From assembly GCA_003344405.1 (NCBI GenBank), contig NOWV01000419.1, positions 1 to 22,045 on the forward strand: DNA of 22,045 nucleotides, read 5' to 3'. Made by a program: the position numbers and the translations under genes. The DNA is from Trichoplax sp. H2 (taxonomy: Eukaryota; Placozoa; Uniplacotomia; Trichoplacea). Below, in pieces: positions 8,804-20,201 of the stretch; position 1 is the stretch's first letter, and each line of letters opens with the position of its first letter. The notes beneath the pieces are model-generated. The model had not been told where the DNA came from and ran no database searches. It worked only from the letters and a program-made list of their open reading frames with translations.

Positions 8804-9670
8804 TCAATGGGTCTTTTCAAATTTGATGGGTAGAATGGTAAAACGGACATTACTTCTCTGTGATAGCGTTACTAATTTCTTCATATTGCTAGAATGATTT
8901 TCAATGGAAATATCTGAACTCGTCAAAGAGATGGAATCATCTTCAAATTGAAAATCTGCTGCGGACATTATATCTTTTAGTGCGCTATCGATGTGATCAC
9001 TCGTATCTAAAGGCCTAGGATTATCTTTTATGTTAATATCCATTACTGGTAAGATATCATCTTGTTGATCATCGATATTTCATTTTGTATATAGCAAATA
9101 TCCAATGTTATCAATGTCTAGCCGGTAGTTCATTTCATTTTCACTTGCCCTGTCCTCAGCTTGTATGCATTCTTCATCATGAATTTCTTCTCTGGTCGGC
9201 TCTAGTTCCTTCTTGTCATTAGCCTTACCACTTACAGTAATGGCTTTGATACATTGTTCCATCTCCGCTGTCACATGAGTAAGTAATAATGGTGATTTCG
9301 GTGGCATATCTATGAATTTTGTACAGTCATAAACAATAATCACTGCTTCCATAATGGCTGTTATTGATGCTGGAGTCCATGTTTGATCAGATTTTTAGTC
9401 TTCCATATTGACTGATAATCTAACCAGATTATATGAATGGAAAAGTTCGCTAAGGATACTTTGGAGAAGACCGAAATCTGTTTCTATGATGTCCTCATCA
9501 CGACCTTGATCTCCTTCACGCGAGTGAATTGCATAGACATAGATCGATTCCTCTGATCCATTTTGAAGTATCGCCATTGAAATACTATCCCTTGCATTAG
9601 TAAGTAAAGGCATAATAATAAAATGTTTGCTCAAGTTTAAATTTTCTATATGTAATCTATGGTATTTTAT
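8804..9670 (-). pseudogene. in-frame 5' extension of the ATPase locus, broken by three stops
   Basis: The ATPase frame continues upstream for 289 codons, interrupted by TGA (8804-8806), TGA (9080-9082) and TAA (9395-9397), with no frameshift. TGA at 9671-9673 ends it, and the apparent starts at 9634 and 8797 are TTG. The reading is acidic and low in hydrophobics (REEIHDEECIQAEDRASE; DFQFEDDSISLTSSD), so probably disordered or regulatory. It is duplicated at 10717-11502, where several indels break the frame. The two copies agree about as well as the noncoding R1/R2 pair, so I see no sign of protein-level constraint. It may be decayed, 5' UTR, or exons separated by short introns; for example a 99-nt GTGAAA...TTACCAG interval removes the 9080 stop in phase. 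Confidence 0.4.
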
Positions 9671-9711
9671 TCATTTCTTAAATTCTGAAGGGTTTTCAAG
9701 GTTAGAATATT

Positions 9712-10710
9712 TTTGGCAGTTACAATTGCTAAAATTAATATTTACATGGCAATATAGACCATTATATTACTGGCCAAGATAGGATGAATCCCTGCTGCAT
9801 ATATTAAAATTTTCTTGTTAATTGGATATTCGTAGACTGTTTTATCTGGATTGATATGTATGCGAACTATACGCTATTATTGTTTTATATTTCAGTTATT
9901 GCTTTTTAACTTACAAAATTATTGTATAAGCATGATCTAAGTATCTTATTTAGCTTACTAGTGCTCAATAATAGTTACCATGGTAGTGTCACTAAAACGA
10001 TAGGAAAAATAATAAGTCTTCAAGTCTTCGTCCTTTGTATCTACAATATGTCTGTAATAATCTGCCCTATGAAAGTACAGTATAGAATTACTTTGGATTC
10101 AAATTTACTTTACAATATTTTAGTCATGATTAGCTTTAATTAACATACAAGGCAGTAAATGAGCCACCCTCAACATGCCTAGATAAATAAACTACAAATT
10201 ATTTCTGGTGTAGGCATCCAATAAATGACAAGCAGAATTCCAGTTCACTACAATTGAGACCTTTATATCAGAAATATTGAGAAAATTTTTTAATTTACTA
10301 CAACTGTAGCAGTACTGATTTGAACGCGCTTAATTTATTGGAGGAAATACCTTTAATCTTCATCTATAAACGGGTATATGGACTGCGATGAAAGCATGTT
10401 ATAAGTATAACCATTAGAATTTAAGGTATTAATTAATACGAAGAGACTATCAAATAGTGCTGTAGCCAATCAAACTATCAAAATTACAAATTCAAATTAC
10501 CCACAATCACTGAAGGAAGGAGCATTCCGTAAGAACTAAATTTCTTAACAATTTCTTTGACTTTTCTCCAAGCTACTAAATTGCATTCCTTTATCATGCT
10601 ATCAACTTATTACTCTAAAAGTATTCCAAATAAAAGTAGCAATTAATTACTATAGTGATAGCTGATAAAATACTACTCTAGATTTCCGAAATTACTATAT
10701 TAACTCGTAG
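9712..10710. repeat. R2: noncoding segment of duplication unit 2
   Basis: Direct-orientation paralogue of R1. It lacks the 690-bp insertion and about 500 bp matching 3930-4425. It ends near 10710, where the sequence jumps directly to material matching 8805 and onward. The open frame at 9922-10143 has no counterpart in R1 and is not believed. Confidence 0.75.
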
Positions 10711-10716
10711 CCCACC

Positions 10717-11502
10717 CAATAGGTCTTTTCAAGTTTAATGGTTTGAATGATAAACGGTTACTACTTTTGGATGATGGTGCCCTTAATCTCTTCTCTGTGT
10801 TAAAATGATTTTTAAAAACATCTGAACTCTTCGAAGAGCTGGAATCACCTTCATATTTAAAATCCGCTATAGATACCAAACCTTTTCTTGGATTATCGAT
10901 GTGATCATTTGTGCACCTAAAGGCCTACGATTATCCTTCACGTTAACACCCATTGCTGGTAAGATATCTTCTAACTGATTATCGACACTGCTGTATATAG
11001 CAAATATCCAATGCTATTACTATCTAGACGATAGTGCATTTCATTTTTACTTGCCGTGTTCTTAGCTTCTATGAATTCTTTGTCATGAATTTCGTCTCTA
11101 CTTGACTTTTGCTCCTTCTTACTATTAGCCTCACCATTTGCATTGATGACTTTGATACATTGTTTATCTTCAATTTCATATAAAGAATTAATATTTGTGA
11201 TTTTGTCGGTATTTCTACGAATTATTTGCGTCAGCTGCAATAATTACTGCTAGCGTAATAGTAGAAGCTGGCGCTGAAGTCCATATTTCATTGATTTTCT
11301 AGCTTTCATATAGACTGATAACCTAACCAGATCACACGAATGAAAGACTCTCTAAGGATAGAATGGAATCGATCGAAATCTATTTTTATGGTATCCTTAT
11401 CATAATCTTGATTTTCTCTGTACAAATGAACCATATAGGCATAGATCGATTCCTGTGAGCCATTTTAAAATATCGCCATTGAAATACGATGCCTAACATT
11501 AG
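10717..11502 (-). pseudogene. truncated second copy of the ATPase locus (5' part only)
   Basis: This matches 8805-9600 at roughly 75-80% by eye. The best protein match is IHDKEFIEAKNTASKNEM against IHDEECIQAEDRASENEM, then YRLDSNSIGYLLYT against YRLDIDNIGYLLYT. Relative to copy 1 it has a 4-nt deletion at the position of the 9080 stop, a 1-nt indel near 11300 and a 1-nt indel near 10745, so the frame is broken several times. The homology begins at the exact point where the ATPase reading frame would start, and the whole ATPase and TOPRIM-like part is missing. It is a dead fragment. Confidence 0.7.
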
Positions 11503-13631
11503 AATCCATTTCAAGAATCCATTTCGACTTTATTTAATCTTGACAGAGATTACGACTTCATTTTTGTAGGCCCAACCCCTTCTTTGTTATTAATAACCGC
11601 AATTAAAATTACGTCATATAGACTTTAACATGTTAAAGCGTAAAAGTAATTTATTTGATTAAACATTAACAATGCATGACTATCGAAACTAAGTGACTGG
11701 CCTACTTGTTCATTCGTTCAACAACAACGAGATAATGCGTCTTTAGACTTCAAGACATCAATTAGCTAATTTAGTAAAAATATAGAAATCAAACACGGTT
11801 TACTTGTTTATATTTCTCTCGTATAATTAAACCGCATTTGCCGCCACGTTATACTTTAATTAGACAGTACAAGATAACTACCAGTACTTACGAAAATTGG
11901 AATAAATTACTAGCGAAGCATAACTAGCCAGTAGTCTGTTAGTGATTATGGTTAGGAAGAAATTCTATAAGATAGGGGGCGTTTTCTCGTTCATGCCTTT
12001 AACTAAGAATAGCTCGTGGCTGATCTCAGTATCCATGACAATGGGAAAATTTTATAGCTTATTACAATTTAGTTCTTACAAATCCCACGCAAGAAATTAT
12101 CAGGGATAGCTTATTACCGATTATACGTGATTTATTTATGATCCGAAATAGAGTTCTTAGCGTAATATGCTACTAAAGATATATACATCAACTTCTTGTC
12201 GTTTAGTATTGAATATGGTGGCGCTGAGATACCTCAACTATCGGACTATCTAAGATAATTGCTATAAGGAATTAAAAACTAGTTTAGTAATATTAGGTTA
12301 ACTAGTCATACTGCTTTGTTCACTACCTTACAACGTATGACGCAATCAAATATTATGGATATCGCAATACACGTAGCTTTATGAATTCCAGATAGTCCAT
12401 GACTAGCGAAAAGTAAATTATGACTTAGCTGCTATTTTGCTCGACATTCACAATATATCATAAACTACAATAAGGATAATTATTGGAGACGAAATATCAT
12501 TTACTTGAATACGTTAATTGGTGTTACTGCTCTACGTTGCTTAAACTATAGAGTTTAAGAAAATAGTCTTGCTCATAGTGTTACAGTGTTAAGTATAGGA
12601 AATGCCATGACTTGTTGCACTTTTAACGGTAGGAATTAATGTGCTCTAGTAAATCAATATCACTCTTGTTAATTCGAAAATTAAAGCTATGAACGTTATT
12701 TGTAATGTGATTGTCACAAATTTTCTTCTTTGTGAATGGTTCACTCATCTAGTAACTAATATCCTAATGCACTCTAACAGTGATACAGATACTAGCCGCT
12801 AAGGCTTCATGATAGCGTTCATAATTTAGAGAAGATTATTTTCCATAAATAATTTATCCTTACATCTAATTACTTCATTAAAATGTGTCTTGTATTTCTC
12901 TATTTAGTAAAACGTTCATTTATGAGTGCATTTATTGGTTTTAATCAGTTAATTTTGTCAGTTGATTGGTAGTGAGTAGTGAGTTCACCAAATAAAGCTG
13001 TTTTGTAGGTTGTAGTACAGCGTATTTATTGATTGTGAGCCTTTTAGAATGGCACAGTAGTTCTTAGGCGTTGTAGTAACTGTTACATATTCTTACTAGA
13101 TCTTTCGACAGATTAAGGTAATAATCTGTACAAGCAACTCAAAGTAAGTGCTTTATGTTAGACGAGTGAACTTGTCAGGAAGTAGCCTGTGACACATAAC
13201 CCAAAATCTGATTGGTAGAGTCTTTGAAGTAAAGATATAATTTGCTTGTAGCCTTTTGCATCATTATGCACCGGCAATATAGGATACGATTATCATAAGA
13301 ATCACAGTAAGGTTAACTTTATCGATACAAACACAATTTATTTCATTATCACCGAATCCAGAATGTAAATGCTAAGTACCGATAAAGATCAGGAGTATGA
13401 AAGGAATTAGAATTAATCACTTCAAAGTTTCATTCTACCGTTACTTTATCAAAACTGCCTAGTAGAATATTCCTTAATATAAAAGTCGCCATGTAAAAAT
13501 CAGCTAGGGATCTACGTGTATTAGGGCCTATTGCTTATTTTAGCAAAGATTACACCTTCTGGACATTATTAATTCCAATTTTGTGAGTATTACAAATAGG
13601 TTAATTGTAATGACTATAGTCGGGTTAATAA
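11503..13631. other. intergenic, nothing recognised
   Basis: About 2.1 kb of AT-rich sequence with stops in all frames. I see no exon with splice sites, no repeat shared with the rest of the window and no RNA gene. Confidence 0.4.
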
Positions 13632-13712
13632 CTAATTATAATTGACAGAAGGCACTTGCGCTGGATTTCTGACGTATCCAGTTGCTGCTACAGCATCTTC
13701 TTGCAAAGGTAC
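13632..13712 (-). other. terminal exon of the four-pass membrane protein
   Basis: The acceptor TTAACTTGTAG precedes GTACCT, and the next 26 codons end in TAG. Phase 0 matches the perfect CCG|GTAAGT donor at 13802. The exon is too short to be noticed as an open frame and gives the polar cytoplasmic-type tail. Confidence 0.65.
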
Positions 13713-16700
13713 CTACAAGTTAATATAATCAATTCAAATATAGTTAGAAATAGATGACTAAATATGACTGAAAGAAAGTTAGCTATAAAATTGTTGACTT
13801 ACCGGCATGGTTGAAAGGCTGGTGAATCTATTGTTTAAGAATTTCCTTGGCACCTTGCAAAAGATAACCGCACCATGTATGCAATAGTAAAAGAAGAAAA
13901 TGTAAATTGCAGTAGCCAAGGCAGTACCAGCATAAGCTATGGCTGTGACTGCTTGAGCAGCCTGACCAATACTTTGGCCATTTTGAAATTGATGGACGAT
14001 TGTAGCAGTCATCCCAACCAATGATATGATCGTCATGACCAGTCCACCAATAGAGGCAAGTGCACTGATGATAGAAAACACTAGGTGCGCTATAGCCTAT
14101 TATTAAAAACATTATAGTATCGTTTTTGATTAAGTTATTGATAGTAAAATAGACGAATGCGAAAGGAATCATACATAGGTGTATAGTATTAATAAATGTT
14201 GACTAAAACTTGAAACAGTCGCATTTCTATTACAAACTGTTGTTCATGTTATTTATTTTGTGACAGTATGGTACATTGAATTTATACCAAAAATTTAACA
14301 GTTTTGAATATTTAATCCAATTATCATATGTTAGAATTATACTCAATCATTGGTATGAATGTAATAGTTATTACTACTAGAAAGTTAATGAAGTAAAGCT
14401 TTAAAGAGGAAAGTTAACTAAATTTAAATAAATGTACATAAACAAAAGTTGAGCGGATAAATGGACTAAGTATTTTTCATAGATCTACGGTACACGATCA
14501 AACTTCGAAGTGAGAAATGTAACCTTTGCTATAATTTTAACTCGTTCATTTATGTAAGATAGAGCAATCGATCTACTAAATAATTTATTTATCAGCAAAT
14601 AAATGTAATTTACGTTGATTTAGCTAACAATTTAGTGCTATTTAATTTTGTTAAGAAATTGACTAGTACATAATGAAATACTTTCGTTGAGGATCTTACA
14701 CTTCATGATGATGAAATGGTGGCCCATTGAATATTTATTCACTACACAGATGACTGTATTTAAAATAGATTTCACTTTTTTTCTTTGGGTAATCATATTT
14801 CATTTATTTCGTAATCATTACTAGTATGTAGATAGAACATGAAATTTATATCTTACTATATTACTACTACCGATAGATCGTTTTAGACTTTACTATAAAT
14901 AAAAGAACATTGAACTTTAGAAACAAGCAATCGATTATTTAATGACAGTAAGAATTATATAAGGTGAAATTCATTTAATTTAAATTTATTCCGTGCACTT
15001 GCATAGCAAAATTATACTGACAATAATATAAAGTATTGTCCTAAAAGGGCAAAAATAGCTTTGCTCACCACTTCATGACGATATTGTCCTTTCCTGTATG
15101 CACAGATGCCCAAGATACTGGTGATTAATATCTACATTATGTAAAGATGAACATGATAAAATTGAGTTCTATAAGATAAACTATTATTTCCAGTTAAGAT
15201 ATTTTTAAAGTTTTATTTATACTATTAAGGCTAGTCAATTTTTACTAAGTTGTAGTGAATCAAGAACAAATTGACTCATGGAGGACTACTGAAGAAAAAT
15301 GTAAGGACTCAAGTCAATCATAAACTCCCCGATGTTGAAAGAATAAAAGCAGAAAACGCTTATAGAAATGAAAATTTTTGGCCACATTAACGAATAAATT
15401 GATCGTCGGGTTAGGAATATTTTAATACCAGCTATAGACCAACACGATGTCGAGAAATTATAAATTTATAACGAACATTTCAACAAATATATTGGCGAAC
15501 ATAACAGTTGATCACTTGATACTGATCGGTAAGCCTTGGACTTGATCGCTTCCAACTCAGTAAAATATTTTAAAGAAAATCTTTTCTGGCATATGTAAAG
15601 TTAAGCCTATTGAATATAGAACTATATGATGAACGAATGAATGTCAACGAAGGTTGTTAAAATGCCAAAGAAAAAGTTCTCTCATGGTAAGATACAGATT
15701 AATATTTTATATAATTATATAATTATATAGTGATTTATCAGTCGCAAGTTGACTTTAATTCATACTGGAGCACTCGTTGTTTAAAGGCAACTTATATTTT
15801 CATATTTTAAAATGTTACAAGTAGCTGAAGCCCCTGGCTATAGAAGAAATAACTAATTTTGTATTGACTAGAAATTGAAAGCTTGGGATATCGTTCAACC
15901 ATTACTTTATTTTATGTTTTAGCACTCGCTTTGTAAGGGTAATTTTACTTTACTTGTTTATTCATTTTGTACGTCCTAATAATTAAAATTTCAACTTGAT
16001 GTAAAACAATAAAAGTTATTATTACAAAGATTATTGATTTTAGCCGTCAAGAACTATTAATTCTTTTCGAAGTATAAAAGCGAACCGGATTATTCTTCAT
16101 ACAACATGTGAGTCAGTAATTATGACATTAGAGTGTGCGATAGATTTATATATTAAGAAAATAGTGAATATCTAAATGAGAAGTTTTATAACATCGCAGA
16201 AAGTATAGAGAGTGGCTGATTTAAGATCGAATGAGTAGTTGAGTACTCGATAGATGAACTCTTTTGATGGGTGTCGTAATTGATATTAAAGAAGACAATA
16301 CAGTAGAGGGATCCAATTAGCGCGGTAATTTTCCTAACATCAATCAAAGTCAAATTATTTTGTTGTTTTTAATACTCAAAAAAAACATTCTTTACAAACT
16401 CATCTTTTATCCTGTTTTGATCAATCAACCAAAAATCAATTACTGTAAAAGTGTCTTCAATAATTGAGTTTAGACCGAGGACCAAAAATGGAGTGATCTA
16501 TGTCTATATTTCTGCATTTTACAATGCCTCTGTCGAGATACCAACAGTAACTTACTACCACGAGTCACAATTTAGTCTTGTGCACACCCATACTGATCTT
16601 CTCGATTATTTGTCCGTAGCTCCACTACACCTGAAGATCTAATGTATGTTGGTACTAAACTACTTTCTGTCGCACAAAAATATGACTGTTCTACTAGACT

Positions 16701-17882
16701 AGTTTAGTTTATTAGTAGAGTAGGCGAGTGCCATCCTGTGCACTATCAAACAACGAACTGAGGAACGAGCAATTAATTGCTCGTCCTATTATACATTGCT
16801 ATAAACTTATGCTGCAAGAATAGCAATTTACCATACGATATTTTACATAATTAATATACTGGCTCTGGCAATAATTCGACAAAATACAATTAAAGCTTTG
16901 TCATCTAACAATTTAGATATTAATTAATAAACCTATCTTCAATTAACAATTATTAAATGTAATCCATTAGCAAAGTAATATAAGAAGACCTAACCAATTA
17001 GCAAAATACGGAGCCTAGCATCGTAACACTGCGTTTTCTGATGGAGACAGTAGAATTTTGATGGTGAATCACTTATTGTAAAGTAGTGACAGTGAAAAAT
17101 TATCATGCCGGTTCGTATGATAGCAAAAATGGATAATAAGACACTAATACCCTACTACAATATTACAGATCAACTGTAAGGGAAGAACTTTCAAACAGAA
17201 ATTCATTTGTCAGCAACATGTAAAACGGCATTTTGAGAGACAGCACCAGCAGAAAATAAAATGGACTACGGCTTCATGTACGAGTATTACTAATTGCTGA
17301 TTACAGTAACTGAAACATGGATAGAAAAGCAACAAGTATTCATAGTTCTAATGCTTGTCGTTATTAGTGAGTTATCTGTAATAGCGATGGAAAAAGAATT
17401 ATATCGCAGTAAAATAACATCGTCAATAATGCAATCTTTCCGACTTGGCAGCGATCCTTGGCAATTTTTCAGTAACATCATATTTATACGGAGAACACAA
17501 TTTATAAATATACCAATTTTACAGATGAAAGAAGCAAACATTTAAGAAATACGACAGTGTTCAAGATACACTATGGCAGCATTTTTATTGCTGTGATGTA
17601 ATCATCTCAATATTGAGGCCTATATACTGATTGCAGGCAGTTACAATATCTTAAATGATGAAAATTCAACATACCGGTCCTGCTACCCAAAAAGCAATTA
17701 AAGTACACGATCATGCCTATACAAAATAAGGCGACATAGGGAATAAAGATTGCCAATATTCCAAGAGTAAGAATCACGGAAGAAAATACAAGAGCAGCAA
17801 TCGATAAATTGCACACTACTATTAAAGAACGCGTTGGTGCTGTATTGGCATTATTCACCATACTTTGACCGTAGCCCGCCAT
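13632..17882 (-). CDS. four-pass membrane protein, three exons, distantly MS4A/CD20-like
   Basis: Exon A is 17675-17882 (ATG at 17880-17882, A at -3 and G at +4, donor ACCG|GTATGT, phase 1). Exon B is 13803-14080 (acceptor CACCTAG; donor CCG|GTAAGT, phase 0). Exon C is 13632-13712 (acceptor CTTGTAG, stop TAG). Together they make 567 nt, 188 aa, with no internal stop. Membrane spans lie at about 19-41 (SLIVVCNLSIAALVF), 43-65 (IPYVALFCIGMIVYF), 70-93 (FSIISALASIGGLVMTI) and 113-144 (ending YYCIHGAVIF). The tail is short and polar (QEDAVAATGYVRNPAQ). The spacing and the GSRT(V)FSIISA junction recall MS4A-type tetraspans, a weak comparison from memory. The B-C junction is strong. The A-B join over a 3.6 kb intron rests on matching phase and topology. 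Alternatives are an acceptor nine bases upstream of exon B, or a tiny last exon at 17290-17309 ending exon A as its own gene. Confidence 0.55.
14081..17674. other. long intron of the membrane protein gene, or intergenic space
   Basis: Mostly empty AT-rich sequence. It holds a short AT microsatellite near 15698-15729 (units of TATAATTA), a 48-codon plus-strand open stretch at about 15250-15400 that decays into stops, a possible 63-nt minus-strand exon at 15069-15131, and the plus-strand frame at 16451-16642. None is well supported. Confidence 0.35.
16451..16642 (+). CDS. lone open frame with a laminin-G-like start; possible exon
   Basis: The frame runs from a GTG after ACTGTAAAAG, which could be an acceptor, to TAA at 16640-16642. 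It reads SSIIEFRPRTKNGVIYVYIS, resembling the beta-strand start of laminin-G domains (hydrophobic-F-R-T...NG-hydrophobic). The rest (TVTYYHESQFSLVHTHTDLL) does not clearly continue the fold. There is no ATG and no neighbouring exon that I can join. It may be a relic exon of an extracellular protein, like the SRCR and EGF pieces further right, or chance. Confidence 0.2.
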   Translation: MSSIIEFRPRTKNGVIYVYISAFYNASVEIPTVTYYHESQFSLVHTHTDLLDYLSVAPLHLKI

Positions 17883-18480
17883 TTTATGTCGCAACCAAGG
17901 TTTTTCAACTATGTCAAGATGTAGCGAAAATAGAAGTACTAAACGGCTATCAACGCAGCCTGTAATATATACCGTTACTAGAGCAATAAGTTCTGACTTG
18001 TTCGTAATACATTATAGAAATAAAACCGGAGTTCGAGCAAAAAAACACCTAGCAATCACTTTAACATTATCTGCCAATACAATAGCAATGGAATGCATGG
18101 AAAACAATTTTGCTATACAATACATAAGCTCTCAATTAGTAGTTGCTTTTAGCTCTGAATAATAATAGGAGTGTGTATTTAATATTCAATATGGAAATAT
18201 TATTCAGCGATTGTCCGTTATGGAGGCTTAAATAAACATAATCATAATAGGCCAAATAGATGAGATGTTTTTAATCATTTCTACACTATCTTACGTCGTA
18301 GTTTATTCTAAGCAGAGCGTGACATCAATTCAATTTTATGAAATGTTTGTATTTAGTAATGAAACATTGACAATTATGCCAGATATCCTTGAACTAGCTG
18401 CCGTCAAAAACTGTAGGGAATATCATAATTATGGCTGGCAACAAATATAGTGCAACTCATATTTGATAGTATTGCATGGT

Positions 18481-18499
18481 AACTCTATCTGATAGAGTT
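18481..18499. repeat. near-perfect palindrome, 9-bp arms
   Basis: AACTCTATC, one base, then GATAGAGTT. The arms are perfectly complementary. No element or gene that I can name uses it. Confidence 0.6.
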
Positions 18500-18664
18500 A
18501 GGGTTTTTAAGAAAAGATATTAACGTGATGCTAATATTAGATGATTTAATTAATCCCTATATTAGAAACGACTGATTACAAATAATAGCCAATTAACTGA
18601 TTATGCTACAAGATTGAAGTAACTTGATTAAGAAAATGTCCAGCACCTTCCAGCGTTCGAAATT

Positions 18665-18708
18665 AAATAGAAGTGCAGTTGTATTGTACTATAAGCACAC
18701 TTCTATTT
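18665..18708. repeat. 11-bp perfect inverted repeat with 22-nt loop
   Basis: AAATAGAAGTG at 18665-18675 is the reverse complement of CACTTCTATTT at 18698-18708. It could form a stem-loop or mark a tiny inverted-repeat element. I see no target duplication. Confidence 0.6.
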
Positions 18709-18979
18709 CATATCCAATTACAATTGTCCAGTAACGTACGTTAAAACTCTACATAAGTAGACTATATTTATAAATTTTTGACCGGCTTTTCATCAAGCAA
18801 TTCGTTTTCACTTTATTATACGTATGGCCAAAATATAAACTAAATAGTTTGCTACTGTTCTTATCGAGTCATATTATATTCTTATTTATTATATTTCAAG
18901 TTTTATTATAGTATTTACAATTGTATTATTAATACTTACTCTTTTAAGTCCACGCATAGATAGCTAAAGAGGCAGATAG

Positions 18980-19286
18980 CTGTACAAATCCTCCTAATTA
19001 ATAATCATGGGTTAAATTCAACTGGTTGAATCGAAATTCTGCATAATGGTACATGGGTCTATATGCAACAGTTACTTTGATCTTATAGATGCTAACGTAA
19101 TCTGCCGACAATTAGGATTTTCACGTAATATTAGATATGGCAATCGATATGGAATTGGAAGGGGACCAATTTGGCTTGCTAACCTGCGTTCTTCCAGTTA
19201 CAAATCTTAGTTGCATGCTCCAATGACGGTCGGGAAGTTTCATTATTGAGGATATCGCCAAGATGTTGGTGTAACATGTTATAATA
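18980..19286 (+). pseudogene. decayed SRCR (scavenger receptor cysteine-rich) domain exon
   Basis: SRCR domains are extracellular modules of about 100 aa with the pattern VRLVNG...GRVEI.HNGTWGTVC...A.VVCRQLGF...GPIWL...C...EDVGVKC. Here the frame reads VQILLINNHGLNSTG, stop (TGA 19027-19029), IEILHNGTW, then after a small indel near 19060 SYFDLIDANVICRQLGF, GRGPIWLANLRSSS, stop (TAG 19208-19210), stop (TGA 19247-19249) and QDVGVTCYN. The exon is bounded by GATAG at the 5' side and GTAAGTTA at 19287, both phase 1, as usual for SRCR exons. Its 307 nt is 2 nt short of 309 (103 codons), matching a 2-nt deletion. TGA at 19027 is probably a mutated CGA (Arg). Two expected cysteines are also lost. 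Clearly dead. Confidence 0.8.
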
Positions 19287-20201
19287 GTAAGTTATTCGTA
19301 GTAGGGCCAAAATTTGTTTTGTATGCGCATTTAGTGTTGTATCTATCTTAAAACATACTTAAGTAACATATTTCAATGTTTGATATAGACTAAAACTCAA
19401 ATCATTAATCCAAACATACAGTTTATATTCGTATTGTAACGAAGTCTTCGGATAGAAAGTAATTATCTTACAACATATGAGTTTTTGTAGTCTGACTAAG
19501 TTATAATAGAACTGCAAGAGTAGACAAATTATACAGATCTAGAGATATAAGAATTAATTAAGAGAAATAACGAAGCCGCTTATATACTCTACTTGTTAAC
19601 ATCACGAAGTTAATAAACAATATTGCTTATTAATTATCGAAGAGGCTTTAGCACGAAAGTAGAACGCTATGATTACTATAACTTTCTGCAAAATCGAGAT
19701 CAACATATTTATCTCAGAAAAACGTAATACATTCTTGCCATTATTATCTATGCTAGGCCACATTGCCATGTTATTTTCACACTAAATTTGATACTTTTAC
19801 AACTATGTTAACAATACTATAAATATCACGTAAACGTCTAGCTTACGTAGGTTACATGTATAAAGGTATGGCCCACCGGCGCACCTTCAGTACCAAAATG
19901 CGAGGCTAGCAGAGCCTAATATTAAGCAGCTTCTCTACACGTATTTACCATCATTTACGCTAATTATTTTATTGATTCATTAGCCATACGATTTATATCA
20001 GCGGAACATGCTGTTAATAATTGTAATGTGAACTACTAGTATTAATTATATTATTTGGCCATGTAATGTTAGAACATACACGTAATTGTCCTTTATTTGG
20101 AAATCACTCTATCACAATAATTTCCATACAAATATGAAGAAGATATTTTGTTAACTTTTTCTTGAATTTTGGCTTTATGATAACTACGGTACTTGATCAT
20201 A
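19287..20201 (+). other. probable intron or intergenic sequence between SRCR and EGF relics
   Basis: It starts at the GTAAGT donor of the SRCR exon. A short Pro/Ala-rich reading near 19872-19915 is not identifiable. Nothing else recognised. Confidence 0.25.

Larger units (their letters stand above)
17883..18979. other. intergenic stretch with two inverted repeats
   Basis: Open frames at 17911-18162 and 18265-18450 on the plus strand lack any recognisable composition or splice context, so I do not call them genes. Two hairpin-forming repeats are listed separately. Confidence 0.3.

Noticed and set aside
5843-9670. Alternative genetic code (TAA and TGA as sense) to explain the in-frame stops
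   Set aside because: The left-hand and membrane protein genes end sensibly at TGA and TAG, and the ATPase/TOPRIM frames contain no other internal stops, so standard code is simpler.
13828-14172. 114-aa minus-strand frame overlapping exon B
   Set aside because: It is a shadow in another frame; exon B in the chosen frame has membrane spans and ends at a perfect donor.
15069-15131. Possible 63-nt minus-strand exon (acceptor AATGTAG, donor GTG|GTGAGC, reading TSILGICAYRKGQYRHEV)
   Set aside because: It looks protein-like, but its phase 0 does not fit between exons A and B of the membrane protein gene (both phase 1), and no other host gene is visible.
15250-15400. Plus-strand open stretch reading HKLPDVERIKAENAYRNEN before stops
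   Set aside because: Only 48 codons, no start or splice sites, followed by many stops; at best an unidentifiable relic.
17290-17309. Tiny alternative last exon for the membrane protein (ending VTVISN then TAG)
   Set aside because: A good TTTCAG acceptor and matching phase, but it would leave exon B without an N-terminus. The longer join gives a more sensible protein.
17290-17545. Overlapping open frames on both strands (83 aa each)
   Set aside because: Mirror-image frames of equal length suggest chance; no recognisable features.
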